DNA of 64,000 nucleotides from Alentia gelatinosa (GCA_950022655.1 OX465583.1:64260306-64324305); one strand, 5' to 3'; positions 9,513 through 20,837 are shown, counted from the first letter of the stretch. A program made the numbers and translations. The notes: generated from the letters alone by a model not told the origin.

Positions 9513-10340
9513 ACGATAGTATTTGAATAAGTCGCTGAGGCTAATTTCCTTTCCCATGACCGTTTCCACCTGGCGGGGTAGTGGGCGGGTGAAGAGCATT
9601 GGTGGCGTGGTTTGTTTTTGTTATCAGTTAGGCGCTAGAATAGAACCCCCATTGAAGAGGGAGCCACACTCGAGAGTTTGCGTGACTGTGCCCAAGGAGG
9701 GGGAGATGTACTCTCCAGCCTGAGCATCATTATCTGTCCCTCTCCACACACAGTCCTTGCCTTTGATTTAGTTTTTTTTTCTAAAGTGTCAGAGTGGTAT
9801 GATGAACACAAAAGGAAGGTGCCCCGATGTCAGCGGGCTTTGTGAAGACTTCAAACCTAGCTACGGGGCGATCCGGATGGGAGGTGTGACTGAAGGCAGG
9901 AGGGGGACAATAACCAGGGGGCCATGCACTCCCCTGCATCCACACACCCCACTCTCACCCAACCCCCTCAAGTCAGAGGTCTCAGGACATGTCGGGACGG
10001 GCCTCATGTTTCATTTCAATACACACACAGATGCGGCAGTCAGGCTGCAGCGACGTAACCCGAAACGTCGAATTTCTCGAGGAAAAGTGCTGGAAAAACC
10101 TGCCACAGCTCATTTGTCTAGTCAGGGGAAACTCTGAAGGACAAGTGCCAATGGAGTAGACAGGTTCCCCCCTCCCACTTCCCTGTAGCCTGAGCCTCTA
10201 CCGCCCTTTTTTCCTTCCTGCGGTGAAAACTGCTACATGTGCATGATTGCCTATTTGGGAGTCTATGCTTTGAAGCTGGGCCAGCTGTCCGGCCCAATCT
10301 TTTCAAACATAAATTTCAGGTTGGTATGATTTTTTGAAAG
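9513..10340. other. unique DNA with a retroelement-like word
   Basis: No gene recognised. At 10028-10070 the order AGATGCGGCAG, CTGCAGCGACG, ACCCGAAACGTCG recalls the CGAAACGTC core near hammerhead-like motifs of Penelope-type elements. The CTGATGA half of such a core is not intact. A 112-codon frame (9799-10137) crosses it without a recognisable domain. Confidence 0.3.
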
Positions 10341-10870
10341 CATGGACAATGCGGGGGTGACCCTGGGGTGGGGTGTGTCATAGGTCCCGGCTCGTGTCAC
10401 GGGGTTTTGTTAGGGGGGCAGACCAGAGGGGGATGCCTGAAGCGGCGCTTCGGTTGGGAGGTGTTACTCAATTTTACCCCGGACAATACGGTGCTGACCC
10501 CGGGGACCCCGGTGTCAGGGGTGGCGAACCGGCCACCGCGCCACAATTGGCGCCAAGACAAAGGTCCTCGGAGGGTGTGGCGCACGTTTTGTAACGGCCC
10601 ACCGGACAATGCCCTATGTCGAAGAGTTTGAACTCGCAGTTTTTTGTGCGCCCGCCCCCGGTGCCAGATGTCGCGAACCCGGGTTCGGAGGTCCCGACAT
10701 GCTGCCCCGGCGCCCGTGTCGCCCGGCCCGGCGATAGACTGGACGATGGGGTCCTGGTAAGGACGGGCGTAACCTCCATGTCGCGACCTAACCCTGCTAT
10801 GTCATGATGTCATGACCTAAGCCATGATGTCATGACCTAAGCAGCACCATGTCAGGCAAGTCACGACCCG
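10341..10870. other. GC-rich, CpG-containing block
   Basis: Dense CCCCGGG/CCGG words with overlapping frames on both strands. No start, splice or domain evidence singles out a gene. A 20-base tandem pair lies at its right edge. Confidence 0.5.
10803..10842 (+). repeat. 20-bp exact tandem pair with palindromic cores
   Basis: Two identical 20-base units (CATGATGTCATGACCTAAGC) abut at 10803 and 10823. Each holds GTCATGAC, a perfect 8-base palindrome. Confidence 0.9.
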
Positions 10871-11210
10871 GGCGCGTGCACTCAAAGCCTCTGCCCTAAA
10901 GATGTTGACTTACTCAGTCGGTGTGCCAATCTTGAAGTCAATGCTATCATCTTGTAAGCATTTGACCCATACTGATCCCTTCAACCCCATCCCACCCATC
11001 CCGCTGCCGACCACGCCTCTCCTGCCTGTAACAGTGTATAACCTGTTAAACCACACCCATGCTGTAGCATATGGTGCCGCCGCCACCCCTGTGTTAGCGC
11101 GGTGTCTATATAGGTGGTCCTGCGACCAGCTGTGTAAAATACGACACATGTGAGGAGGGGTGCTGAACAAGGGCCGCTCCTAAAGTTGAGTCTCAAGTAA
11201 TCCACCAGCT
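10871..11210. other. unique DNA left of the D elements
   Basis: Three overlapping frames of about 85 codons on both strands share this stretch; none has a recognisable domain. No repeat matched. Confidence 0.4.
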
Positions 11211-11422
11211 GGGGCCTGTTGAATAATCTAGGCTCATACATGAAGACCCATTTCTACACCTCATACAAGGGTTAACCTCTAATAAGATTGAAGTTCATTC
11301 GCCAAGCCAATCTGAGCATTATCTATGAATGTTGAATAAAGTTGTTCCATATCGTCCCTGTGTCTCCCAGGTGTACAGAAAAGGGTCTTTATGTACGAGC
11401 CTAGGTGTTTAAACAGGCCCCC
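11211..11422. mobile_element. inverted-repeat element, family D (copy 1)
   Basis: Terminal inverted repeats of about 39 bases: GGGGCCTGTTGAATAATCTA at 11211, with AGGCTCATACATGAAGACCC following, against GGGTCTTTATGTACGAGCCT and a GGCCC end at 11421. The interior has ATGTTGAATAAAGTTG. About 210 bases, no coding capacity. Confidence 0.92.
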
Positions 11423-11439
11423 GGCAGGATCGTGGTATT

Positions 11440-11637
11440 TTGTTGAATGATCTAGGCTCATACATGAAGACCCATTTCTATACCCTGTACAAGGGTTAAC
11501 GTCTAATAAGATTAAAGTTCTTTCGCTTAGTCAGTCCTAGCACCTACAAGTGTTGAATAACATTGACCCGCATCATCACTGTGTCTCCTTGGCGTACAGA
11601 AAAGGGTCTTCATGTATAGATTGTTCAAGGGCCCTGG
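11440..11637. mobile_element. inverted-repeat element, family D (copy 2)
   Basis: Same architecture as the preceding copy, ending GGGTCTTCATGTATAGATTG. The word GATCGTGGTAT follows the right end of both copies (11428 and 11638), so this pair arose by tandem duplication of element plus flank rather than two insertions. Confidence 0.9.
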
Positions 11638-12499
11638 GATCGTGGTATATTAGCTATACACTTGTATTTCCAAATTCAGTTGTCCACTTTATCTAGAATA
11701 GTAGGTATACAATGTATCCAATCAAATCTATATATATCAGTCAGTATCTAGTATGGGGGCTGAGTGATATTAGGGGAGAAATTCCCAAAACTGATCTTTA
11801 GGAACTGGGGCCTATAGCCGACTATGGAACACGGAGACTATAGTACAACAAGCAAAGAGGGGAACGAAGTCCTCCTCCCCGACCCCTTTTTTACCACGAA
11901 GTGCCCAGTTTTTAGCCAGACTCGGCTGGAGGCCAATAATGTGTACAACAAACATCAGCCCGGTATGTTTAGCCAGGGTCTTCATGTATTTTCATGATCG
12001 ATTAAAGCAAAACACAGCTCCATGGGCGGGTGGGCTCGTATCCTCGTGAGCAGACGACCAAAGTTCTATGTCCACTCACACACGCACGCTACGCGGCTAC
12101 TGGACCCCCCAAGGGCCGCGCCAGATGCAAGCAATGTCAATCTCAAATCCTGAATATTATTATGATTTCATTTAACTTCCAGCGGCCAGTGATACAACTG
12201 GGCCGCACAGGAGGTCTTCAAGATGCTGCAGGCAATTTGAAGAAAAAAGTGCTTGATCCTGAGTGAGTCGCGGTGATTTTGATAAGGCACAGATATAGAG
12301 GGAATTAATAAGTTATTGAAAATGGTAAAATAGCATTACCAGAATCCGTTGGCTACCACTTTTTAAGCGGCAAAGTAAAATTGTTCGCGAACCAGCGTCC
12401 CCCAAATGAATAATGCTTAATGTAACTGTGATTGTTGTCCGATAAAGTGTTTTTTCATTATTTGTATTTCTATCAATGTATTTCTATCCATATATAAAG
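11638..12499. other. unique DNA
   Basis: No gene recognised. GGGTCTTCATGTATTTTCAT at 11979 resembles a lone D terminus. Confidence 0.4.
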
Positions 12500-12525
12500 T
12501 ATATATATATATATATATATATATC
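12500..12525. repeat. (TA)n microsatellite
   Basis: About 26 bases of uninterrupted TA directly before a family F element. Confidence 0.95.
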
Positions 12526-12810
12526 TTAAAGAAGAAACCAACAAGTTTTGGTCAAAGTTGTCAAAGTTTGATGCAAAGTGATATGATTAAGGCGATAGCC
12601 GAGTGAATTTCATGTAGCGTTCTAACAAGTTGGAGAACAACGACTTTGACCAAAACGAGTTGCTTTCTGTACACACTAAATGGTCAACACACAGGTTATA
12701 GACCATGGAAAACGGACTGCAATACTCGTAGGGTCATGCAAAATGAGTTTCCAATGTTAAGCCTACTGGACAAAAATACAAAGGGTGAGATAAATATATA
12801 TATAATTTGC
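12526..12810 (-). mobile_element. foldback element, family F (copy 1)
   Basis: The head arms are AAGAAACCAACAAGTTTTGG / AAAACGAGTTGCTTTC and GTCAAAGTTGT / ACAACGACTTTGAC, with apex AAGGCGATAGCCGAGTGA (12589-12605, the complement of the common apex). The tail runs AATACTCGTAGGG, CAATGTTAAGCCTA and GGGTGAGATAAATA. Copies in other states at 30664 and 61550. Confidence 0.88.
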
Positions 12811-13621
12811 TAAGGATAAAAACTCATGGAACCAGAGGATGTTATCATGCACGCAGTCAGACTACCTTCTTTGTTTTGTACTTGTGTATTCTACAACATG
12901 GATTGGACCTGTAACAGCAACAAAGTACTGGATAAAGTGAACTTAAAAGCCAGGAGTGGCGGGGGTGAGAGGAGAGAGTGCACGGCCGATCTTTTTAGGA
13001 CGATTTCCCTCATCCGATTTCCCCACTTTGTTTTGTCTGTGTCCCACTCCACGTGGTAGCCCGGAAGCAGCAAATACTGACCAGATGCTGACATGATGGG
13101 GGTGATGAGATGTCGCCCTCGGCTGGTACCCTGCGTGTGTATATTATACCTCCTCCTGACCCGTCTGGGTACACGCCAGGCTGGTTCCCGGCAGTATGCT
13201 GCCTTCTCAGCCTCTGGGTGGCCCCGCTGGTACCTATTGAGATCCACCGTTTACAAACCTGTCCGCAGTTATAGGTTTACTTATGCAATATTTACACTAG
13301 GACGGTAAGATGCGGTGAGAACGGGGTGGGGTGGAACGGGGTGCTTCTTAGCAGTGCGAGGTTGCGGGCGGTTAGAGCGGGGCTCTTCCACCAGCACACA
13401 AGACATGGCGAGATTTGTCACGATTTGGTTGTCTTGCTAAATCTTGCTAGGTTTTGAATAACCGCATGCATATTAGGCGTGATGCAGCAGTCTAGTTAAG
13501 CACCTTCACTGCATTCTTGCCAAAAGAGAACGCGCTATGCAGCGATATGTCAGCAATAGATCATGAGGTGTCGTAGTGGTGGATCAGCAAAATATAGACA
13601 CATCATTGCAAAAAAAGATAA
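12811..13621. other. unique DNA
   Basis: No gene or repeat recognised. Overlapping frames at 12826-13059 and 12891-13247 oppose each other and lack domains. Confidence 0.4.
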
Positions 13622-14031
13622 GGGGGCGTCCACCAACCACGACAAGGCTACGACAATGGCTTTCCGACAAAGTCCACGACAGGCCTACGATTGGAGGCCT
13701 TGTCGTGGTTGGTGGACCCTAGTTCCCGACAAGAGGCTATGACAAGGCCATGACAGGCTGCGACATGAAACTTGTCGGGGGCCTGTCGGGGGCCTTCCGA
13801 CAAGGTTACGACAAAATCGAACATGCTCGATTTTGGAGCCTTGTCGTGGCGTGTCGGGAGGTTGTCACAGAGATCTACTCTAGAATATTTAGGTGCAGCA
13901 TGCAACCTACGACACGCCCCGACAACGCTGTCGCAGAGCTTCCCTTTTCACGACAAGGCTACGACAAGGCGCCGACGGGAACTTTTTTGTCGGGGCTTGT
14001 CGTAACCTTGTCGTGGTTGGTGGACGCCCCC
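13622..14031. mobile_element. CGACAAGG inverted-repeat element, 410 bp
   Basis: Terminal inverted repeats of 35 bases with one mismatch lie at 13622-13656 and 13997-14031; the end is GGGGGCGTCCACCAACCACG. A third copy of the terminus, inverted, lies inside at 13697-13719. Many CGACAAGG / CCTTGTCG words in both directions fill the interior, like subterminal transposase-binding repeats of cut-and-paste elements. An inner palindrome AAAATCGA..TCGATTTT lies near 13815-13836. No transposase frame; no clear target duplication. Confidence 0.93.
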
Positions 14032-14249
14032 ATATACACATATCATTGTGTCCAACGTGTCGTGGTAAAGGAGGAATGACAAATCGCAACACTAAGATAT
14101 AACAAGATATACCTAGATATAACACGGCAAATCCGAAGTGTTGGTGAAGCCAGCACTTTAAATAGCTTTATTCATTCTGCAGACATTCCATGAATAGTAT
14201 ATAACAATCTTTGTAATACAAAATAATGATAAAACGAGGATGAGATGTA

Positions 14250-14625
14250 GGTGAGATATAACTCAGTATATACAAATTATGTTGGCCACATTAGCAAATT
14301 AAAAGGATGCTTGTCCCAGTACATTAAAAGTCATATACGGAAACTGGCTTACTGTCTTCGTACGTCAAAAATATGCGGTGAAATTATTGATCAGATACAT
14401 CCCGATGCCGAAGGCAGAGGGATGTATCTGATTGATAATTTTACCAAGTATTTTGACGTTTTCGTATTATTATATACCTAAAAATGGCGAAAGTATAGCT
14501 AGTCACGTGATCACATACCCCGTACGTCACAGTGTGACGTACGGCTATACATACGTCATGGGTAGCAGCGGGCAGTATGTGTGGTTCATACGGCCATAGG
14601 TATATAATAATATACCAGACAGTTC
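14250..14625. mobile_element. nested foldback region with CRE-type palindrome
   Basis: An inner foldback at 14362-14459 (ACGTCAAAA..CATCCC against GGGATG..TTTTGACGT) has apex GATGCCGAAGGCAG. A second level is a 15-base pair TATTATTATATACCT / AGGTATATAATAATA (14465-14479, 14598-14612). Between these arms lie CACGTG (14504-14509) and a 25-base palindrome at 14520-14544 containing TACGTCACAGTGTGACGTA. Confidence 0.85.
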
Positions 14626-15800
14626 GTCAGTTGCCATTTGGTTTAACATTGTCTCTGTAGAAGTCTCATCACATGTATGTTACCATCGTCCTAACCTCCA
14701 ATCGGACAACACATACAGTTTCTGAGACTTCAAAACAGATTGCATAAATCCCAGAATACACTTCGTGTACCGCCGACATAGAATAGCCAGAGACGAAAAC
14801 CATACAGATTTACATATTACTACAACATTTTCCTACATGGTCTTTCTTGGTTCGTTGCTATTTGAACATCCATTCAAAGGTACGCCTTAGAGATATAGTG
14901 TCTTTTGATGTGTGCAATTTTACTCATCAAATGCAGATATTCCTTTATTTCAATGCTGATAATCTTGCCACAAACCTAGTAGCCCTGTTGACATTAACTG
15001 GTCTGATTGCTTCAGGCCTATAACATCGTGCAGACATGGGCGATGTTGACCCTTACACGCTCGAGAGTGTAACAGAGTTGGTTTCAGGTTTTCCTGATAG
15101 GTGGCACCACTATCATTCCCGTAACCCCCGAACGCTCTTTCACCTGTTTTTCCTCATTAAACACACTGTCTTGGCCTCAGGAGGGGACTTGTAACATTTG
15201 AATCAAGTAAGTAATTCACAAAAAGACAGACACAATAGGTTTTTTTTCAAGTTTGGTGTTATTCTTGAACCGAATGCATATAAGATGGTGTATGCCTATA
15301 TCGATATCAAAGTGATAATCAAGATTTTTCAACTGGTATTCTTACACGTCTTTAGCTGAATATTTCTTGGGAACAGCTGAATAGTGATATCTGACTTATA
15401 TCTCATTCGTATATTCTAGGAATTATTATATGTCTTTGCACTGCCTCAGAGAAGTGCAATGGAAATCAAAACAGATGTCGCTTTTACGACCCCTTCGCCT
15501 AACGACCACGTATTTGAAGACCCAAATGTCTAATTTACTCTCACTAATGCGACCAGATGTATGTCCGTGGCCAGAAATTTTGCGGGTTAGAGCTAACAGA
15601 CACTGAGTTTGGAGGATTTGATAGAATGACATAATTCTATTGATTACATACGCCATTCAATGTTTGTAATAATGTCTTTATTAGTAATGATATGTTGTGT
15701 GCAATATACTTATTATTATATGCACATGTAGTACATTTGATAATTACCTACTGCTTCTCGCTTCTTAGATGCCAATATATGGAAAGATTTGATTAATTTT
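14626..15800. other. AT-rich unique DNA
   Basis: No gene or repeat recognised over about 1.2 kb; a 76-codon minus-strand frame (15426-15656) has no recognisable feature. Confidence 0.4.
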
Positions 15801-15805
15801 GGGTA

Positions 15806-16030
15806 TATAATAGATATATAATGACCCACCGTGCTTGTACATGCTACAAAACTCAATGGGAATTGATGTTATTTACGGAACAAGGTCCCAGGAATCGTTC
15901 TGTAAAAAACAACAATTCCCCATCTGGTTTTATAGCATGTACAGCATGGTCAGTTCGTTCTATATAAGTACCACGCGTCAACTCCTCGAAGCATAGAAGC
16001 TTGTATCTGAAACCAGTCAATATTGTTTGT
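15806..16030 (-). mobile_element. composite foldback element, A+G (copy 2)
   Basis: In reverse orientation to copy 1: ACCGTGCTTGTACATGCTAC pairs with TAGCATGTACAGCATGGT. The G remnant CGTCAACTCCTCGAAGC..ACCAGTCAATATTG follows at 15973-16030. The A-to-G order is the same as at 5281, so the pair behaves as one unit. Confidence 0.85.
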
Positions 16031-16093
16031 ATGTATATATATATATATACATACATATATACACATATATACACATATATACATACATATATA
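16030..16093. repeat. TA/CA-rich microsatellite
   Basis: GTATATATATATATATACAT followed by ATACACATATA-type units, abutting the end of the A+G element. Confidence 0.9.
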
Positions 16094-16627
16094 ACAGAGG
16101 GAGTATTACGTATGCCTCGGCCTTCCGACGCCCTGAGAGACACTACGACACGTTTGGCAGGATCCCCGCCAGGTGGCCAGGTGGGCATTGAGTGCCGCAA
16201 GCCGAGTGTGAGAAAAGAGGCCGCGATGAAAAGTGAAGTCCAGCCCACATTACCACCCCTCCGAGCTCACATGCTACGAGTAATGCATAAAAAGTGGCTC
16301 CATTCACATGCCGACATGCTCGGCTGACCCGACAGGGGACCAGACGACAGGGAAGCCCGGACGCCGCCCGGACGCCCGCCCGACGCCGACGCCTGACATC
16401 CGGGGCAGACGAGGCGTCCCACCCTTACAGCTAATGCCAAGATTGGCATGCAGTTATCTCGGCCGTAATTACCGGTTCCATGGCAGGGTTTCACCTGTGA
16501 AATGTTAAGATCACGAGAGAGGTATATCATGTGTGTATGGCTTGTGGTTGACGGGTCATAAAGCCCGGTATGCTCTGGAATGAATCTAGTCTGCCCCCGC
16601 ATTCTCTTAGTCTTCATGGTATTGGAT
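16094..16627. other. unique DNA
   Basis: Partly GC-rich. Opposed frames at 16001-16327 and 16267-16746 are not supported as genes. Confidence 0.4.
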
Positions 16628-16741
16628 TCTATAGAGGAAACTTCGTATCCCATCGAGTTTGAATCGTGTAGTAATTCACAAAGCGAAGCCGCGTGAATTA
16701 CAAATGTACAGAACGATTCAAACGAGGTAGACTGACTACGA
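16628..16741 (+). mobile_element. foldback element, family I (copy 2, head only)
   Basis: TATAGAGGAAACTTCGTATC, CATCGAGTTTGAATCG, GTAATTCACAAAGCGAAGCC, GCGTGAATTAC and CGATTCAAACGAG. The arms pair as TCGAGTTTGAATCG / CGATTCAAACGAG with a nested GTAATTCAC / GTGAATTAC hairpin. Confidence 0.85.
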
Positions 16742-17085
16742 TGCACAGTGTGTCATTAACATGGTACAAATGACCCCTTCCTATATAAGCAACACGTCCC
16801 TCTTATATATGTAGTAGGCCTACATCGTGCTGTTCCCCAAAAAGAGCGGAACCTAAAAGCAGTCTGAACTATTTTACGTTGGTAGATTATCCATGGATGC
16901 TCTTGATTGTTTGTTAAAGGTATTTTGCATAGGAATGAACAGATTATAGCGGGTATGGAAAAATAAAACATTTTATAATCATATATATACTATATAGAAC
17001 ATCCTTCAGAAAGCAAATATATATTACTCATACGCACACTCATATGCACACACCCATACAGACATAGACACACATACATATATTG

Positions 17086-17088
<3 letters not shown>
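16742..17088. other. unique AT-rich DNA
   Basis: No gene or repeat recognised. Confidence 0.4.

Positions 17089-17161
<73 letters not shown>
17089..17161. repeat. (TA)n microsatellite, about 73 bases
   Basis: Uninterrupted alternating TA following a CACATACATATATTG segment. Confidence 0.97.
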
Positions 17162-17164
<3 letters not shown>

Positions 17165-17485
17165 ACCTGATTGATATATGAATATGTCGTTATCTACATG
17201 TGCATGTTTGGCGCATCCTACATACACAGTGACAAAAGCTGTCAATATGTGGAAAATGAAGTTAATTGTCCAGTTGAAAGCCTCGACTTAAACCCCAGCT
17301 CGCAGACACCTGTCGCTCTGGTCGGCCATGGATGTACGCGCGGGGACAGGGCAATAAAGGGGTGGGCGCGTAGTGCGCTGAAAGATCCCAACCCAAATAA
17401 GCCTTATTTGTGTGTAATGCTAACTCGGCCCTGGGGACCTGCGATAGGCGCTGGTCGTTACCGTGTGGTGGTGGGGCTGCTTTAA
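17162..17485. other. unique DNA between (TA)n and the polypurine tract
   Basis: No gene or repeat recognised. Confidence 0.4.
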
Positions 17486-18010
17486 GAGCAAGGGAGAGAG
17501 AGGGAGAGAGAGGGAGAGGGAGAGAGAGAGGGCGAGAGAGAGGGCGAGATAGAGAGAGAGAGAGAGGGAGAGAGAGAGAGGGCGAGATAGAGAGGGAGAA
17601 AGGCAAAGAGGGAGAAAGAGGGAGAGGGAGGGAGAGAGAGAGCGAGGGTAAGAGGAAGAGAGAGAGGGAGAGAGAGGGCGAGTGAGAGAGAGGGAGAGAG
17701 GGTGAGGTAGAGAGGAAGAAAGGCAGAGAGGGAGAGAGAGAGAGAGAGTGAGAGGCAGAGAGGGAGAGAGAGGACGAGAGAGATTGGGAGGATAAAGAGG
17801 AGAGAGAGAGGGAATGAGGAAGAGAGAGGGAGAGAGAGGAGAGAGAGAGTGAAAGAGAGGAGAGAGTGAAAGAGAGGAGAGAGCGAGTGAAAGAGAGGAG
17901 AGAGCGAGTGAAAGAGAGGAGAGAGCGAGTGAAAGAGAGATAGAGGGAAAGAGAGAGAGAGGAAGGGCGAGAGATAGAGGGAGACAGGGGGAGAAAGAGG
18001 GCAAGAGAAA

Positions 18011-18080
<70 letters not shown>
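17486..18080 (+). repeat. polypurine (AG-rich) tract, about 595 bases
   Basis: Nearly all A and G on the plus strand with scattered C/T. Includes a pure (AG)n of about 65 bases at the right end and 21-base sub-repeats AGAGCGAGTGAAAGAGAGG near 17880-17940. Long frames of Ser/Leu on the minus strand and Arg/Glu on the plus strand through it follow from the repeat and are not genes. Triplex-capable composition. Confidence 0.97.
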
Positions 18081-18082
<2 letters not shown>

Positions 18083-18756
18083 CCCACACCGCAGATGCCA
18101 ACCCGCCGCGATGCATTGTAACTGTAGACGCTTCAAAATAAGCATAATTTATCATCATTTTGTCTCTGCACCTGGCGGGCGCTTTGACCACTGGTCGCCG
18201 CCCCGTATGGACCCCGGACCCTTAGGCGGCCGAGCCAGTATGCCCGGTCCACAGTGAGCGGGCCCTAATGTATCTCCTCATAATGGGTAGCAGACAAACC
18301 ACAGACTCCCCCCTCTGTCATTGTCCCTCACCATAGGTGATGTCACTAGAAAAGGAAGAATCTCAAAGCGCCAGCGTAGGGGAGGGTAACTACTGCTTGT
18401 ACGTTGTGTCGCCGTGTTCTGTGAGTTCACATTGTGGTGCACTGCAGGCTCCGTCACCGCTGCGTTTATTGAGGGGCGAATTGGAGTGTTTGATGTTTTT
18501 ATGGACTCTTTTCAATGTATGTCAAAGGGGAACACGCGTTTACATACTCCCCTCCATGGTGTGGGTCCTGATGGAAATCTGTTCCTATGTTCCTGGTTTT
18601 AATGAGGCGCATTGAATGATGGGGACGGAGGGTCTAATTGCCACACATTTTGTGAACAGTCGGACCAGTTTGCGGTTTGTGACTGACTAAAGACCATAAA
18701 TGAACACACCACAGCGAGCTCAGAATCCCCGGGTACAGGTTCAGATGCTAAAGTGC
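18081..18756. other. unique DNA between two polypurine tracts
   Basis: No gene recognised. Two overlapping frames around 18337-18615 have no domain. Confidence 0.4.
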
Positions 18757-18942
18757 CAGAGAGAGAGAGGGAGAGAAGGAGACAGAGAGATGCGGCGATA
18801 CAGAGAGAGAAAAAGAGGGAGAGAGAAAGGGAGAAAGAGAGAGGGGGAGAGAGGGACCGAGAGCAAGAGAGAGAGAGAGAGAGCCGAGAGTAGAGAGAGG
18901 GAGACAGAGAGAGAGGGCGATAGAGAGAGGAAAAGAGGGAGA
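18757..18942 (+). repeat. second polypurine (AG-rich) tract
   Basis: About 185 bases of GAGAGAGGGAG-type sequence, purine on the same strand as the tract 680 bases to the left. Confidence 0.95.
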
Positions 18943-19785
18943 TGTTAGGCTAGTGCCAGTTTAGGCTAATTCTTGAATCTCTGCATGCTAGTTTAGGCTG
19001 TGATTACATTGTGAGAATGCCAGTTCACTCTGATGCTAACTACCTTGGGTGCCAATACAGACTTAGAAAAGGTTAATATTTGCCATTCCAGGCTTTGCAT
19101 GCATCAGAATAGTGGGAAAACTGACTGGCCAGGTAATCTGTGACTTGTCATGAACTCACAGATTGGCAAATAGGCGGTGGGTTAAATACTGGTCCGTACA
19201 TGATATTTCATTTGACCAATGTACAATATGATATACTTATGATACACTGAGTATAGGTTAGTAAGTATAGGACTGAAGTTCACAGGTGTATAGTGTATAC
19301 CAGTATGTAGGCCTACCAGTAGAAGCTAAAGGCATATGCCAGTTCAAACTTAAACTAAAATCTTAGAATATTTATTTATTTAATATGAACCCCCTACACC
19401 ATAATGGGTCCAAGTAGGGAGCAAATGTGGGATCTCCTAAATCATAGTGACCTTCACCTTTGGCCTCAGATAGAATAGCGATGCTGAAAGGTCTGCAAGG
19501 CAAGAGAACCCACACTAAAAAGAGTCCCTAGAACCAGAATCAACTCTGGTAGCCATTGTAGCAAGGAAAGAAAAATCCTACATTTTGAAATCTGCTCCTC
19601 CACTACTGGGCCTAACATCTTTATACCAGTTTAGAATCAATTAAAATCGAGGCTTGTCTCTGAGTACCTGCAGAGACTTGAGACACTAAAAATCTCCGTA
19701 TGTCAGTCAAACTCAGGTCAAAGTTTCCCTGGCGGGTCACACTACATGGTATTTATGGTGTCTGACACTTCCCACCACGCAGCTC
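18943..19785. other. unique DNA
   Basis: Words GCCAGTTTAGGCTA and GCTAGTTTAGGCTG recur near 18955-18990. AGGTCAAAGTTTC at 19716 resembles a DR1-type receptor site with one poor half. No gene recognised. Confidence 0.4.
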
Positions 19786-20165
19786 CCACCTCCTTGATCC
19801 TCCCCCTCTCCGTTCCCGGCCTCGGGCGCTGCCCTCCCGGCCCCGACGCCCCCGGGGTCGGCCTCCTCCTTCTCCCGGGTCTCAACCTGTTACTCCCGGC
19901 GGCATATGTCTCCGTGCCTGCCGGGGCGCGGGTCAGGGCGGCGGGGCCGGGGAGGCCGGGGCCGGGGCAGCCCCGGGGTGGGCACCCTTCACCCCGGGCG
20001 CCCTGATCTCCCGCCCCGGCCTGTCAGCCTGGACACAACCCATCCTGGGGTCGGCCGACGCCCGAGCAAATTGCCTCAGTACAAAAGTGATTTTCTCGTC
20101 GCGTAATCGGGTTACAGCCAGTCGAGGAGGAGGAGGAGGAGGAGGGGGGGGGGGAAAAATCAGAA
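19786..20165. other. GC-rich island with (GGA)n and G run
   Basis: CpG-containing DNA to about 20060, then (GGA)n running into a G run at about 20125-20153. The word CCCCGGGGTCGGCCTCC also occurs in the 57-kb island. No gene recognised. Confidence 0.5.
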
Positions 20166-20837
20166 TTATTGTCGATGCGAATTGACAGGTGGCAGTGGGC
20201 AAGCGGGGCTTGTGCTAATATTTTCACTGTGATCGGGAGGCCGGCTTCGGCGGTGGCCGTAGAGTAATTGGCAGCCAATGTAAGGGAATTCGATTTGGAC
20301 GATTTGAGCCAAATAACACCCTTGGAAACTATTAGGTGTTGTGGGAGAAAAATTCCCTCTTGGTAAGTGGCAACGTCTAAAGCTAGTAGGCAGGCCATTA
20401 TGTCTGGGAGGGGTGTGGTGGGTGTGGCCGTGTGTATGGTATGGGGAGGGGGGGGGGGGGGTGACAAGCGGTATTGCGCCTCCTAACACTACTGTCTATG
20501 GGGATGGCATGCCTATGTAGAGTGATTCGTTTTCCAACTACAATTCTCCCACAGGACATGCTTTCCATATTCTTCCTCACCCCGCCAAGCTTCATGCTAT
20601 TCCCAACGAGCACTGAAATACCATAACCTGATGGTTCATTTCAAAAGGTGCGGCAAATGACTTCAAGGCAAAGATGTTCTTTATAGTGTTAACACTGGGA
20701 AACCCATTTGTGGACATCAGGCATGGACATTGAAACATTGAACATTTCTGCGTACGCCGTAGAATATGCTGCCGATTAAAAACACTAGGTCGCTGTAAAT
20801 CGCTTAATTTAATCCACACGGTGAGACTCGTGTACCT
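20166..20837. other. unique DNA with a 14-base G run
   Basis: G homopolymer at 20448-20461. Minus-strand proline-rich frames through it are composition artefacts. Confidence 0.45.

Noticed and set aside
13616..14036. Target-site duplication of the CGACAAGG element
   Set aside because: Flanks GATAA and ATATA give no convincing match beyond one or two bases.
16030..16093. TA/CA tract as an origin or a regulatory element
   Set aside because: Simple microsatellite next to an element end; no further signal.
17262..18191. Longest open frame (309 codons, minus strand), Ser/Leu-rich
   Set aside because: It runs through the polypurine tract; open in several frames because (CT)n has no stops. Not a gene.
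20024..20489. Proline-rich frames on the minus strand
   Set aside because: Caused by (GGA)n and a 14-base G run.
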